Shown here piece by piece: positions 8,274-16,430 of a stretch of 64,000 nucleotides of DNA. Each line of letters opens with the position of its first letter. Within the stretch, counting starts at the first letter, position 1. The position numbers and the translations under genes were made by a program. The notes beneath the pieces are model-generated. The model was not told the origin of the DNA, searched no databases, and saw only the letters and a list, made by a program, of their open reading frames with translations. This DNA comes from Nocardioides sp. Root122 (GTDB lineage Bacteria > Actinomycetota > Actinomycetes > Propionibacteriales > Nocardioidaceae). The stretch covers positions 225,186 through 289,185 of the forward strand of contig NZ_LMDE01000013.1 in assembly GCF_001425025.1 (NCBI RefSeq). Direction: 5' to 3'.

Positions 8274-10172
8274 ATGAGGAGCCCCGAGACGTTCGACGCC
8301 TACTACGTCGAGAACCGCGCCCGACTCCTGCACGAGGCCTTCGCCCTGACCGGTGACGCACCGGCGGCCCGGGCTGCCGTGCGGGACGCCTTCGTCGTGG
8401 CCTGGCACCACTGGCGCAAGGTCGACGGTCTCGACGACCGCGACGCCTACGTGCGACCCCTCGCGTTCCGCCGGGCCCGCCGTCGCCACACTGCGCGCAT
8501 CTGGCACCGCGACAAGTCACTGGACCCCGAGGCGCTCGCCACCCTCGACGCGCTGTCCAAGCTCTCCACCCGCCAGCGCGAGCTCCTCGTCCTCAACGCG
8601 CTGTCCGCGCTGAGCCTCGACGACATCTCCCGCACCGTGGGGCTGCCCCGCGCCGACGCCGAGCGCGAGCTCCAGACCGCCGCCTCCCAGTTCTCCCTCC
8701 ACCGCGACGTCCCGAGCGCGGAGGTCGGGCGGCTGCTCCACGACCTCGCCGAGCCGCTCACCTCGACCCGCTGGCCCCGTGCGAGCGTGGTCCGCCGCTC
8801 CGGCGCTGCCCGTCGTCGTACGCACACCGTGATCGGGGCCGCCGTGGCCACCACCACGCTGCTGGTCTCGGGCTCGCTGGTGGCGAGCGGCTCGGGCGCG
8901 CAGCCCACCAGCCTCAGCGAGGAGAAGGCGACACACGGCGTGACCGTCCACGACCCCGACGAGGGCGTCGGCGAGGCCGTGATCGACCAGGCCACCCTGC
9001 TGTCGTCCGCGCAGGTGGCGCGGTTCGGCTCCCGTCTCGACTGGGAGGAGACCGGCACCAGCGACAACCTCGCCGGCGACGGGCTCGTCGCGCCGTGCCA
9101 GCGCGAACGATTCTCCGACCCCGACGGCCTCGCCGCGCTCGCCCGCACGTGGGAGGGCTCGACCACCAAGGTCGTCGAGAAGTCGGTCGGCACGGGCAGG
9201 AAGAAGCGCACCCGCAAGCAGCGCGTCAGCACCGTCCAGACCACCGCGGTGCAGCTCGTGGAGCGCTCGCGCGACGAGAAGCGGGCGGCCGCCAGCTTCG
9301 ACACCGCCTCGCTGTGGTTCGCCGGCTGCGCAGACCCGCGCACCCAGCTGGTGCGCACCAGCGACGTGAAGCGCGTCGGCGACGACGCCCGGCAGTTCCG
9401 GCTGCGCAGCTGGGGCCGGACCCCGTCGACGATCACCGTCGGCATGGCCCGCACGGGCAGCCTGGTGGTGACCACCGTGGTCCGCACGAGCGGCCGTCCC
9501 CTCAGCGACAAGGCCTCGCTCGGCGGCCTGTCCGCCGCCGTCAACGCGCTCTGCGGGTCCGACGGGGCAGCGACGTGCGCCGGCCGTGCCACCGCGCGTA
9601 CGACGCCCCCGCTCGACATCGGCGCGCTGCCCGGGTTGCTGTCGGTGGTCGACCTTCCGCCGGTGTCCGCCGTGCGCGGACCGTGGGTCGGCACCGACCC
9701 GGAGAAGGCCAGCAGCACCAACTACGCCTCGACCCGCTGCGACCGCACCACCTTCACGGGCAAGGGCATCACGCTGGCGAAGACGCGCACGTTCCTCTTC
9801 CCGGAGACGCGCAACGTCGACCAGCTGGGGTTGACCCAGGTCGTCGGCGCGATGAAGCCCCGGGTCGCGGACACGTTCGTCGAGCAGGTCCGCACCCGGG
9901 TGCGGCAGTGCGGCCAGGCCAACCTCGGCACCACTGTGACGCCGCTGGTGTCGTCCTCGACGAAGGACACCGACCTCCACGCCTGGGCGCTGTCGATGGA
10001 GCTCAACGACAAGCAGTCGTTCCCCTTCCTCATGGCGATCGTGCGCGACGGCACGGCGGTCTCGCAGCTCGGCTTCAGCCCCCAGCGCAACATGACGATG
10101 GGGCGCGACGACTTCGTCGCCCTGTCGCGCCGGGTGCTCGAACGTCTCGCCACCCTCCGCTCGCGGGGCTGA
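8274..10172 (+). CDS. Membrane-anchored ECF sigma-factor-like protein with large extracytoplasmic domain
   Basis: A 632-residue protein of unusual architecture. Residues 5-78 resemble sigma-70 region 2 (acidic and aromatic, ending in an Arg-rich helix), and 93-142 resemble region 4 with a helix-turn-helix (STRQRELLVLNALSALSLDD, then ISRTVGLPRADAEREL). A basic stretch precedes one membrane helix (about 185-206); residues 207-632 would lie outside. The outer part contains two similar halves with paired cysteines and long beta-rich stretches, loosely like sensor domains of actinobacterial kinases. ATG 8274 has GGAG 5 bases upstream. Whether it still binds RNA polymerase is unknown; it could be a degenerate sigma that now acts as a DNA- or RNAP-tethered sensor. 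Diverges from perM. Confidence 0.7.
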   Translation: MRSPETFDAYYVENRARLLHEAFALTGDAPAARAAVRDAFVVAWHHWRKVDGLDDRDAYVRPLAFRRARRRHTARIWHRDKSLDPEALATLDALSKLSTRQRELLVLNALSALSLDDISRTVGLPRADAERELQTAASQFSLHRDVPSAEVGRLLHDLAEPLTSTRWPRASVVRRSGAARRRTHTVIGAAVATTTLLVSGSLVASGSGAQPTSLSEEKATHGVTVHDPDEGVGEAVIDQATLLSSAQVARFGSRLDWEETGTSDNLAGDGLVAPCQRERFSDPDGLAALARTWEGSTTKVVEKSVGTGRKKRTRKQRVSTVQTTAVQLVERSRDEKRAAASFDTASLWFAGCADPRTQLVRTSDVKRVGDDARQFRLRSWGRTPSTITVGMARTGSLVVTTVVRTSGRPLSDKASLGGLSAAVNALCGSDGAATCAGRATARTTPPLDIGALPGLLSVVDLPPVSAVRGPWVGTDPEKASSTNYASTRCDRTTFTGKGITLAKTRTFLFPETRNVDQLGLTQVVGAMKPRVADTFVEQVRTRVRQCGQANLGTTVTPLVSSSTKDTDLHAWALSMELNDKQSFPFLMAIVRDGTAVSQLGFSPQRNMTMGRDDFVALSRRVLERLATLRSRG

Positions 10173-10208
10173 CGCAACCTTTTCGCCTCCCGCGGGGTCT
10201 CAGGTGGC

Positions 10209-11483
10209 ATGAGGCTCCGCTCCGTGCTCCTGACCGCAGCGCTGGCCGGCTCCCTGGCCGTCGCCGGCTGCGGCGAGGAGCCGTCGAGCGCCGACGGACG
10301 TTCCGGCGGAGCGACCAGCGCCTCCGACACCGGTGCGGCCACCCCGGAGCCGGCCGGCACGGCCATCCCCGACGACTTCCCGCTGTCGGCAGGGATGGGC
10401 GCGCCCCAGGACGTCATCGCGACCTCGCGGACCGGCACCGGCCTGCGAGACCTCACGCTGTGTGGCACCGCTCCCCTGCGCGGCCTCGGGACTCGCGACC
10501 GCCTGGTGGCCGACAACAGCGGTGGCGAGTCCGCCAACACCCGCGAGCTGGTCCTCCTCGGCAGCCCCGACGACGCCGCGCAGGTCTCGCAGGCCTTCGC
10601 CGACCTGCCTCTGACGTGCCCCACGGTGACCGCCGACGGCGACCGGGAGACGCTCACCGAGGTGCGCGACTCACCCTTCGGCCCGGCTCCGGCGACCACC
10701 CTCGTCCGGACCTACACCTTCGGCGGCGAGCCCGGCACCGGCGCGACGGTCATCCACGTCGTGCCCGTGGGCGCCGCCCTCCTCGTCACCTCGACCTACG
10801 GCCAGTGGAGCGACCCCGACGTCCAGGGCGTCATCGACGCCACCGTCGAGCCGCTGCAGGAGACGGTCGCGGCCCTCCGGATGTTCGACGACGAGGGCGC
10901 GCCCGCACCCGGGCCGAGCGGCTCCGCCACCACGGAGCCCCGGGGCCCGGAGATCCCCGAGGACTTCCCGCTGGCGGTCGGGTTCGACGCCGACAACGCC
11001 GACAACGAGGTCGACGCGCCCTCTCCCGACGGCGATGGGCTGGGCGAGCTCGAGATGTGCGGTCGGGTGGTCTGGCCGCAGCCGGAGACGTCCGGCGGCC
11101 TCCGTCGGCTCGTGGCCGGGGTCTCCGGACCGGAGTACCACGAGTGGCGCGAGCTGTTCGTCCACGACGACGCGGCGCTCGCCGAGGCACCGATGGCCGT
11201 GCTGCGCCGGGTGGCCACCGAGTGCGACCACGAGCGCAACCTGGTCTGGACGGTCCTCGACCGCGACACCGGCCACGACACGGTGACCGTGGGGCTGACG
11301 TACGCCGACGGGCTGGGCAGCTCGGTCTTCCAGGTCACCCGGGTCGGCTCGGCCAGGCTGCTCGTCGGCACGTACGGTGAGGGCTCGCTCGCATCGCTGG
11401 ACGAGCAGGCCGACGGGGTCACGGGGACCACCGAGCAGATCGTTCCGGCCATGTGCGCGTTCACGAAAACGGGGTGTGAGTAA
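10209..11483 (+). CDS. Lipoprotein with two tandem copies of one domain
   Basis: A 424-residue predicted lipoprotein. The signal peptide (1-20) ends in the lipobox VAGC, lipidated at Cys21, followed by a low-complexity Ser/Gly/Ala/Thr linker. Two homologous halves follow: about 53-222 and 249-420. They align through IPDDFPL / IPEDFPL, GLRDLTLCG / GLGELEMCG, TRELVLL / WRELFVH, a mid-domain Cys (TCPTV / ECDHE) and LLVTSTYG / RLLVGTYG, with conserved cysteines in each half. It lies 36 bases after the sigma-like membrane gene, on the same strand, and may be its partner. Function unknown. Confidence 0.8.
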   Translation: MRLRSVLLTAALAGSLAVAGCGEEPSSADGRSGGATSASDTGAATPEPAGTAIPDDFPLSAGMGAPQDVIATSRTGTGLRDLTLCGTAPLRGLGTRDRLVADNSGGESANTRELVLLGSPDDAAQVSQAFADLPLTCPTVTADGDRETLTEVRDSPFGPAPATTLVRTYTFGGEPGTGATVIHVVPVGAALLVTSTYGQWSDPDVQGVIDATVEPLQETVAALRMFDDEGAPAPGPSGSATTEPRGPEIPEDFPLAVGFDADNADNEVDAPSPDGDGLGELEMCGRVVWPQPETSGGLRRLVAGVSGPEYHEWRELFVHDDAALAEAPMAVLRRVATECDHERNLVWTVLDRDTGHDTVTVGLTYADGLGSSVFQVTRVGSARLLVGTYGEGSLASLDEQADGVTGTTEQIVPAMCAFTKTGCE

Positions 11484-11486
11484 GAG

Positions 11487-11744
11487 ATGTCCATTCCAGC
11501 AACGCTGTCCAGCGCGGCCTGTCCCACGCTGCCCTCGCCGCGGCGGCGCCTGTCGGTCGCCGCGCCGGTGCGCCTGCTCGGCGCGCACGTGGTGTGGCAG
11601 GTGCTGTGGAGTGCCAGGAACCCGGTCAGGAACCCGGTCAGGAGCCCCGCACGGCAACCGGTGCCGGGAGCCGGAACGGCCCCGCAGGTGGACCTGCGGG
11701 GCCGTTCGGAGCCGGTGCCGAGCCTCGAGCTCGACCGGGACTGA
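11487..11744 (+). CDS. Possible small basic protein, doubtful
   Basis: An 85-codon frame starting 3 bases after the lipoprotein stop with a weak AAGAG upstream. It has high GC at third positions and a short repeat (two copies of NPVR). Residues 19-45 are basic and hydrophobic. However, the 3' third runs through a strong terminator hairpin (11674-11707), which argues against it being a complete gene. It could be a short leaky or spurious frame. Listed because the gap is otherwise 275 bases. Confidence 0.25.
   Translation: MSIPATLSSAACPTLPSPRRRLSVAAPVRLLGAHVVWQVLWSARNPVRNPVRSPARQPVPGAGTAPQVDLRGRSEPVPSLELDRD
11674..11707. terminator. Bidirectional terminator hairpin between lipoprotein and sucD
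   Basis: GAACGGCCCCGCAGG (11674-11688) is followed by loop TGGA and its exact reverse complement (11693-11707): a 15-bp perfect stem. It lies between convergent genes, 191 bases after the lipoprotein stop and 52 before the sucD stop. No T-run. Confidence 0.8.
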
Positions 11745-11758
11745 GGTGTCGGGGCCGG

Positions 11759-12640
11759 TCAGAGGCCCTGCAGGACCTCACGCATCAGCGCGGCGGTCTC
11801 CGACGGCGTCTTGCCGACCTTGACCCCGGCGGCCTCGAGGGCCTCCTTCTTGGCCTGCGCGGTGCCCGACGAGCCCGAGACGATGGCGCCGGCGTGGCCC
11901 ATGGTCTTGCCCTCGGGGGCGGTGAAGCCGGCGACGTAGCCGACGACCGGCTTGGTGACGTGCTCCTTGATGTAGGCCGCGGCGCGCTCCTCGGCGTCGC
12001 CACCGATCTCGCCGATCATCACGATCGCCTTGGTCTCCGGGTCGTTCTCGAAGGCCTCGAGCGCGTCGATGTGCGTGGTGCCGATGATCGGGTCACCGCC
12101 GATGCCGATGGCGGTGGTGAAGCCGTAGTCCTTCAGCTCGTACATCATCTGGTAGGTCAGCGTGCCGGACTTCGACACGAGGCCGACCGGGCCCTTGCCC
12201 GCGATGGTGTGCGGGGTGATGCCGGCGAGCGACTCCTCCGGCGTGATGATGCCGGGGCAGTTGGGGCCGATCATCCGGGTGTTCTTGCCCTCGAGGTAGG
12301 CCACGACCTCCGCGGTGTCGAGGACCGGGACACCCTCGGTGATGACGACCAGGAGCGGGATCTCGGCGTCGATGGCCTCGATGCAGGCGTCCTTGGTGAA
12401 GGCCGGCGGGACGAAGGCGACCGAGACGTCGGCGCCGGTCTCCTTCATCGCCTCCTCGACGGTGCCGAAGACCGGGAGCTCCTTGCCGCCGAGCTCGACG
12501 GTGGTGCCGGCCTTGCGGGCGTTGACGCCGCCCACGATGTTGGCGCCCGACTCGACCATGAGGGTGGTGTGCTTGGCACCCATGCCGCCCGTCATGCCCT
12601 GGACGATGATCTTGCTGTCCTTGTTGAGGTAGATGCTCAT
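11759..12640 (-). CDS. sucD: Succinyl-CoA synthetase alpha subunit
   Basis: Pairs with SucC to interconvert succinyl-CoA and succinate with nucleotide triphosphate formation in the TCA cycle. The 293-residue protein has a CoA-binding Rossmann domain (about 4-125; TGGMGAKHT near 17-25) and a ligase domain carrying the phosphorylated histidine in MGHAGAIVSG (about residue 247). The ATG start at 12640 gives family length; the open frame further upstream overlaps sucC. It follows the sucC stop by 17 bases with a purine-rich GAGAGAGA site in the gap, so the two are one operon. Confidence 0.97.
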   Translation of the reverse strand: MSIYLNKDSKIIVQGMTGGMGAKHTTLMVESGANIVGGVNARKAGTTVELGGKELPVFGTVEEAMKETGADVSVAFVPPAFTKDACIEAIDAEIPLLVVITEGVPVLDTAEVVAYLEGKNTRMIGPNCPGIITPEESLAGITPHTIAGKGPVGLVSKSGTLTYQMMYELKDYGFTTAIGIGGDPIIGTTHIDALEAFENDPETKAIVMIGEIGGDAEERAAAYIKEHVTKPVVGYVAGFTAPEGKTMGHAGAIVSGSSGTAQAKKEALEAAGVKVGKTPSETAALMREVLQGL

Positions 12641-12657
12641 CTGTTCAGTTCTCTCTC

Positions 12658-13827
12658 TCAGGCCTGGTGGGCGAGCTCGGCGGCCTTGTCGGCCGCGCCG
12701 TCCATCGTGTCGACCTGGGTGACCAGCGGGTGGTTGAGCTCGTCGAGGATGCGGCGTCCCTCCTCGACGTTGTTGCCGTCGAGGCGGACGACGAGGGGCT
12801 TGCTCTCCTTGTCGCCGAGGATCTCCAGGGCGCCCTTGATGCCGTTGGCCACCTCGTCGCACGCGGTGATGCCACCGAAGACGTTGACGAAGACGCTCTT
12901 GACCTGCGGGTCGTTGATGATCACGTCGAGGCCGTCGGCCATCACCTGGGCGTTGGCGCCGCCACCGATGTCGAGGAAGTTGGCGGGCTTGACGCCACCG
13001 TGTGCCTCACCGGCGTAGGCGACGACGTCGAGGGTGCTCATCACGAGGCCCGCGCCGTTGCCGATGATGCCGACCTGACCGTCGAGCTTGACGTAGTTGA
13101 GGCCCTTGTCCTTGGCCTTCGACTCCAGCGCGTCGGCCTCCTCGCGGATCTCGAACTGCGCGTGGTCGGGGTGGCGCACCTCGGAGGCGTTCTCGTCGAG
13201 CGAGACCTTGCCGTCGAGGGCCTCCAGCTTGTCGCCCTCGAGGCGGGCCAGCGGGTTGACCTCGACGAGGGTGGCGTCCTCCTGGACGTAGACCTGCCAG
13301 AGGCTCTGGACCATCTCGATGGCCTGGTCGCGCAGCTCGGCGGGGAACTTGGCCTCGTCGACGATCGCGGCGGCCTTCTCCGGCGTGACGCCCTCGAGCG
13401 CGTTGATCGGGATCTGCTTCACGGCGTCGGGGTTGGTCTTGGCGACCTCCTCGATCTCCACGCCGCCCTCGACCGATGCGATGCACAGGTGCGAGCGGTT
13501 GGAGCGGTCGAGCAGGAAGGAGAAGTAGTACTCCTCGACCGGCGGCGTCGCCGGGGTCACCAGGACGCGGTTGACGCGCAGGCCCTTGATCTCCATGCCG
13601 AGGATGTCGCGGGCGTAGGACTCGGCCTCGTCGGCGGTCTTCGCGATCTTCACGCCACCGGCCTTGCCACGGCCGCCGGCCTTGACCTGCGCCTTGATGA
13701 CCGTGACGCCGCCCATCTCCTCTGCGGCGGCCCGAGCGGCCTCGGGCGTCTCGGCGACGACCCCCAGCGTGGTTGCGACTCCGTGCTTGGCGAAGAGCTC
13801 CTTCGCCTGAAATTCCATCAGGTCCAC
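12658..13827 (-). CDS. sucC: Succinyl-CoA synthetase beta subunit
   Basis: Nucleotide-binding subunit of succinyl-CoA synthetase. The 389-residue protein has an N-terminal ATP-grasp fold (about 1-235, VIKAQVKAGGRGKAGGVKI near 44-62) and a C-terminal CoA-ligase-type domain (GIIGNGAGLVMSTLD, GANAQVMADGLDVI, FGGITACDEVA). The GTG at 13827 is preferred over ATG three codons in, because VDLMEFQAKELF aligns with the conserved MDLFEYQAKELF N-terminus of mycobacterial SucC and AAGGA lies 11 bases upstream. It heads the sucCD operon; the photolyase gene diverges from it. Confidence 0.97.
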   Translation of the reverse strand: MDLMEFQAKELFAKHGVATTLGVVAETPEAARAAAEEMGGVTVIKAQVKAGGRGKAGGVKIAKTADEAESYARDILGMEIKGLRVNRVLVTPATPPVEEYYFSFLLDRSNRSHLCIASVEGGVEIEEVAKTNPDAVKQIPINALEGVTPEKAAAIVDEAKFPAELRDQAIEMVQSLWQVYVQEDATLVEVNPLARLEGDKLEALDGKVSLDENASEVRHPDHAQFEIREEADALESKAKDKGLNYVKLDGQVGIIGNGAGLVMSTLDVVAYAGEAHGGVKPANFLDIGGGANAQVMADGLDVIINDPQVKSVFVNVFGGITACDEVANGIKGALEILGDKESKPLVVRLDGNNVEEGRRILDELNHPLVTQVDTMDGAADKAAELAHQA

Positions 13828-13957
13828 GAGGTGACCAGTCCTTTTCGTCTTGCGAACAGTGGCGGGGATTCCCTCTCGGCACCCTAGACCTGTCCGGCCG
13901 GGTGGCACGAGGTCGGGTGAGCGTGGTGGTGGTCACCCCGGCGCTACGTTGAGGAGC

Positions 13958-15280
13958 ATGCCTTCCTCGAGCTCCTCGGTGATGTGGTTCCGGCGCGACC
14001 TGCGGGTGCGCGACAACCCGGCGCTCCTCGCCGCGCTCGAGGAGGGGTCCGTCCAGGCGCTCTTCGTCCTCGACCCCGCCCTGTGGTCGGGCGCCGGTCC
14101 CGCCCGACGCGCCTGGCTCGCGGCGAACGTCCTCGCGCTCGCCGAGCGGATCCCGCTGAGCATCCACCACGGCGACCCGCGGGAGGTGGTGCCGCGCGTG
14201 GCCGGTGAGCGCCGGGTGCACGTCTCGGCCGAGACGACGCCCTACGGCGTGCGGCGCGACCGCGCGGTCGGTGGGTCCGTCGACCTCGTGCCCACCGGGT
14301 CGCCGTACGCCGTCGGGCCGGGGCGCGTGCTCAACGGCAGCGGCGGCCCCTACCAGGTGTTCAGCGCCTTCGCCCGGGCCTGGCGCGAGCACGGGTGGCC
14401 CGAGCCGGCCGCGACCCCGCGCTCCCCCGACCTCGTGGCCGCCGACTCCCGGGCGACGGCGGTCGAGATGCTGGAGAAGGCGGTCGCTGATGCACCGTTC
14501 GAGCTGCCGGGGGCCGGCGAGGAGGCGGCCTGGCGGCGGTGGCGGTCCTTCCGCGCCGACGGCCTGCGCGACTACCCCACCGCACGCAACCGCCCCGACC
14601 GCGACGGCACGTCCCGGCTCTCCCCCTACCTCCACCTCGGCGTGCTGCACCCGCGCTCGCTGCTCGCCGAGATCGACCACTCCTCGACCTATGCCGATGA
14701 GCTCGCGTGGAGGGAGTTCTACGCCGACGTGCTCTGGCACCACCCGGAGTCGGCGTGGGCCGACCTCAAGCCCGCGCTGCAGGGCATGCGCTACGACGAC
14801 CCCGAGGACGCGATCGAGGCGTGGCGCACCGGCACCACCGGCTTCCCCATCGTGGACGCCGGGATGCGACAGCTGCGCGAGACCGGCTGGATGCACAACC
14901 GGGTCCGGATGATCACCGCCTCCTTCCTGACCAAGGACCTCCACGTGTGGTGGCCGGTGGGCGCCAAGCACTTCCTCGAGCAGCTCATCGACGGCGACGT
15001 CGCCTCCAACAACCACGGCTGGCAGTGGGTGGCCGGCACCGGCACCGACGCCTCGCCGTACTTCCGGGTCTTCAACCCGATCACCCAGGGACTGAAGTTC
15101 GACCCCCAGGGCGACTACGTGCGCCGCTGGGTGCCCGAGCTCGACCACCTGCCCGGCAAGGCCGCCCACGAGCCGTGGAAGTCCGACACCGGCTACGAGC
15201 AGGACTACCCGCTGCGGATCGTGGACCACGCCGACGAGCGCACGGAGGCCCTCGAGCGCTACCAGGCCGCGCGCGCCTGA
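13958..15280 (+). CDS. phr: Deoxyribodipyrimidine photolyase (cryptochrome/photolyase family)
   Basis: Light-driven repair of cyclobutane pyrimidine dimers with FAD. The 440-residue protein starts with the alpha/beta antenna domain (WFRRDLRVRDNPALLAALEE, about 10-29) and has the helical FAD domain at about 195-440. FAD and DNA contacts visible are the NRVRMITASFLTKDL helix, the LIDGD..SNNHGWQW stretch and FNPITQGLKFDP, all typical of class I photolyases. The ATG at 13958 has GAGGAG only one base upstream; GTG 13979 or ATG 13982 are alternative starts that would still keep the WFRRDLR strand. Diverges from sucC. Confidence 0.92.
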   Translation: MPSSSSSVMWFRRDLRVRDNPALLAALEEGSVQALFVLDPALWSGAGPARRAWLAANVLALAERIPLSIHHGDPREVVPRVAGERRVHVSAETTPYGVRRDRAVGGSVDLVPTGSPYAVGPGRVLNGSGGPYQVFSAFARAWREHGWPEPAATPRSPDLVAADSRATAVEMLEKAVADAPFELPGAGEEAAWRRWRSFRADGLRDYPTARNRPDRDGTSRLSPYLHLGVLHPRSLLAEIDHSSTYADELAWREFYADVLWHHPESAWADLKPALQGMRYDDPEDAIEAWRTGTTGFPIVDAGMRQLRETGWMHNRVRMITASFLTKDLHVWWPVGAKHFLEQLIDGDVASNNHGWQWVAGTGTDASPYFRVFNPITQGLKFDPQGDYVRRWVPELDHLPGKAAHEPWKSDTGYEQDYPLRIVDHADERTEALERYQAARA

Positions 15281-15331
15281 TGTCCGGATACCGACCATTG
15301 CGAGCGCTTCCACAAGGAATTTGATCGAGGG

Positions 15332-15362
15332 TTGCACCAACCCGTGATCTTTCCGTTACAGT
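15332..15362 (+). promoter_or_regulatory. Candidate promoter of the M23 peptidase gene
   Basis: TTGCAC (15332-15337) and TACAGT (15357-15362, matching the actinobacterial TANNNT minus-10 pattern) are separated by 19 bases, 57 bases upstream of the ATG at 15419. The stretch is clearly more AT-rich than its surroundings. A GTTACA also gives 17-base spacing. This is a pattern match only. Confidence 0.35.
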
Positions 15363-15418
15363 CGTGCGCGGTCTTGCCGACCCGACCCCCCTGACCCGGC
15401 AGATTGGTAACTACCCCT

Positions 15419-16252
15419 ATGGGAAACCACCGAGCGGAGCGCGCTCCCAAGCGTCGCGCCACCTCGGCACCGGCTGCACCCACGACCGGCAAGCGTCGGG
15501 CCACCCCGCCCCCGCGCCGTTCGATGGTGAGCAGCCTGCCGTCGCTGCCCCTCGTGGCAGGCGTCGCCGTCCTCGCGATCTCCGCGGGTGGAGCCGTCAC
15601 CGCCGGCGCGGGAGCGACCTCCCTGGCCTCCTCGGGTGCGTCCCTCGATGCCACCAACGCGGTCGGCGCTGCCGGCACCGCCCTCGCCCGCCGTGGCGAG
15701 GTCGTGAGCCGCAGCGAGACCCGCGACTCCGACGTCCAGGTCGAGGAGACCGACCCCGAGCTCGTCGCGCTGGCCGAGAAGCAGATGGCCGAGCGCGCCG
15801 CCAAGCTCGCGGAGATCCGCAAGGAGGCCGAGAAGCAGGCGGCCAAGATCAAGGAGAACAAGTGGGTTCTCCCCCTCGCCAGCTACCAGATCACCGCCAC
15901 CTTCGGTCAGTACGGCCTCTGGGCGAACTACCACACCGGCCTGGACTTCAACGGCAACACCGGTGACCCGATCATGGCGATCGCCAACGGCACCGTCACC
16001 TCGACCGGCTACGACGGCGCCTACGGCAACAAGACCGTGGTGACCCTCGACGACGGCACCGAGATCTGGTTCTGCCACCAGACCAGCATCTACGTCTCGG
16101 TCGGCGACCGCGTCACCGGTGGCGAGGTCATCGGCACCGTCGGAGCCACCGGCCACGTGACCGGCTCGCACCTCCACCTCGAGGTGCGCCCCGGCGGCGG
16201 CGGCCCTGTCGACCCGTTCCAGGCCTTCGTCGAGCACGGCATCGTCCCCTGA
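15419..16252 (+). CDS. Secreted or anchored M23 family metallopeptidase
   Basis: Predicted zinc peptidase that cleaves peptidoglycan cross-links outside the membrane. The 277-residue protein has a basic proline-rich cytoplasmic N-terminus (1-35), one hydrophobic segment (about 43-65, signal anchor), a charged coiled-coil-like helix (113-147) and a C-terminal LytM/M23 domain with His172 and Asp176 (NYHTGLD), the helper His220 and the HLH motif (His251, His253). All zinc ligands are present, so it should be active. The ATG at 15419 is preferred to the in-frame TTG five codons upstream. Equivalent in position to Rv0950c, which lies between uvrD1 and sucC in M. tuberculosis. Confidence 0.9.
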   Translation: MGNHRAERAPKRRATSAPAAPTTGKRRATPPPRRSMVSSLPSLPLVAGVAVLAISAGGAVTAGAGATSLASSGASLDATNAVGAAGTALARRGEVVSRSETRDSDVQVEETDPELVALAEKQMAERAAKLAEIRKEAEKQAAKIKENKWVLPLASYQITATFGQYGLWANYHTGLDFNGNTGDPIMAIANGTVTSTGYDGAYGNKTVVTLDDGTEIWFCHQTSIYVSVGDRVTGGEVIGTVGATGHVTGSHLHLEVRPGGGGPVDPFQAFVEHGIVP

Positions 16253-16283
16253 CCGACGCGCGGAGCGCGTCGGCAGTCAGGGG
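16246..16283 (+). terminator. Hairpin overlapping the M23 peptidase stop codon
   Basis: The outer arm CCCCTGAC (16246-16253), which includes the stop codon, pairs with GTCAGGGG (16276-16283). The inner arm (16254-16261) pairs with 16265-16272 around a GGA loop. The result is a near-continuous stem of about 16 bp. It fits a factor-independent terminator lacking a T-run. Confidence 0.65.
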
Positions 16284-16417
16284 AGATTGAGCAAGCCCCG
16301 CGGCTGAGGAACGAAGCCGCGACGGGCGCGTCGAAATCTTCGACCAGTGGGCGGAGCCGCCGGAGTCGCCCAGACCTTGGTTTCGAGGCTCGCTCCGCTC
16401 GCACCTCAACCACCGAG
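16284..16417. repeat. REP-like composite intergenic element
   Basis: The gap between the M23 gene and pcrA contains a small hairpin (CGCGGCT ... AGCCGCG) and, at 16379-16417, a 39-base unit whose reverse complement begins CTCGGTGGTTGAGGTGCGAG and ends GCGAGCCTCGAAACC. The same unit, with only a GA to CCA change in the centre, occurs twice at the right end of the window (63902-63940 and 63962-64000). This marks a dispersed repeat family that favours gene ends. Confidence 0.7.
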
Positions 16418-16430
16418 TGGGGTGGTGGCC

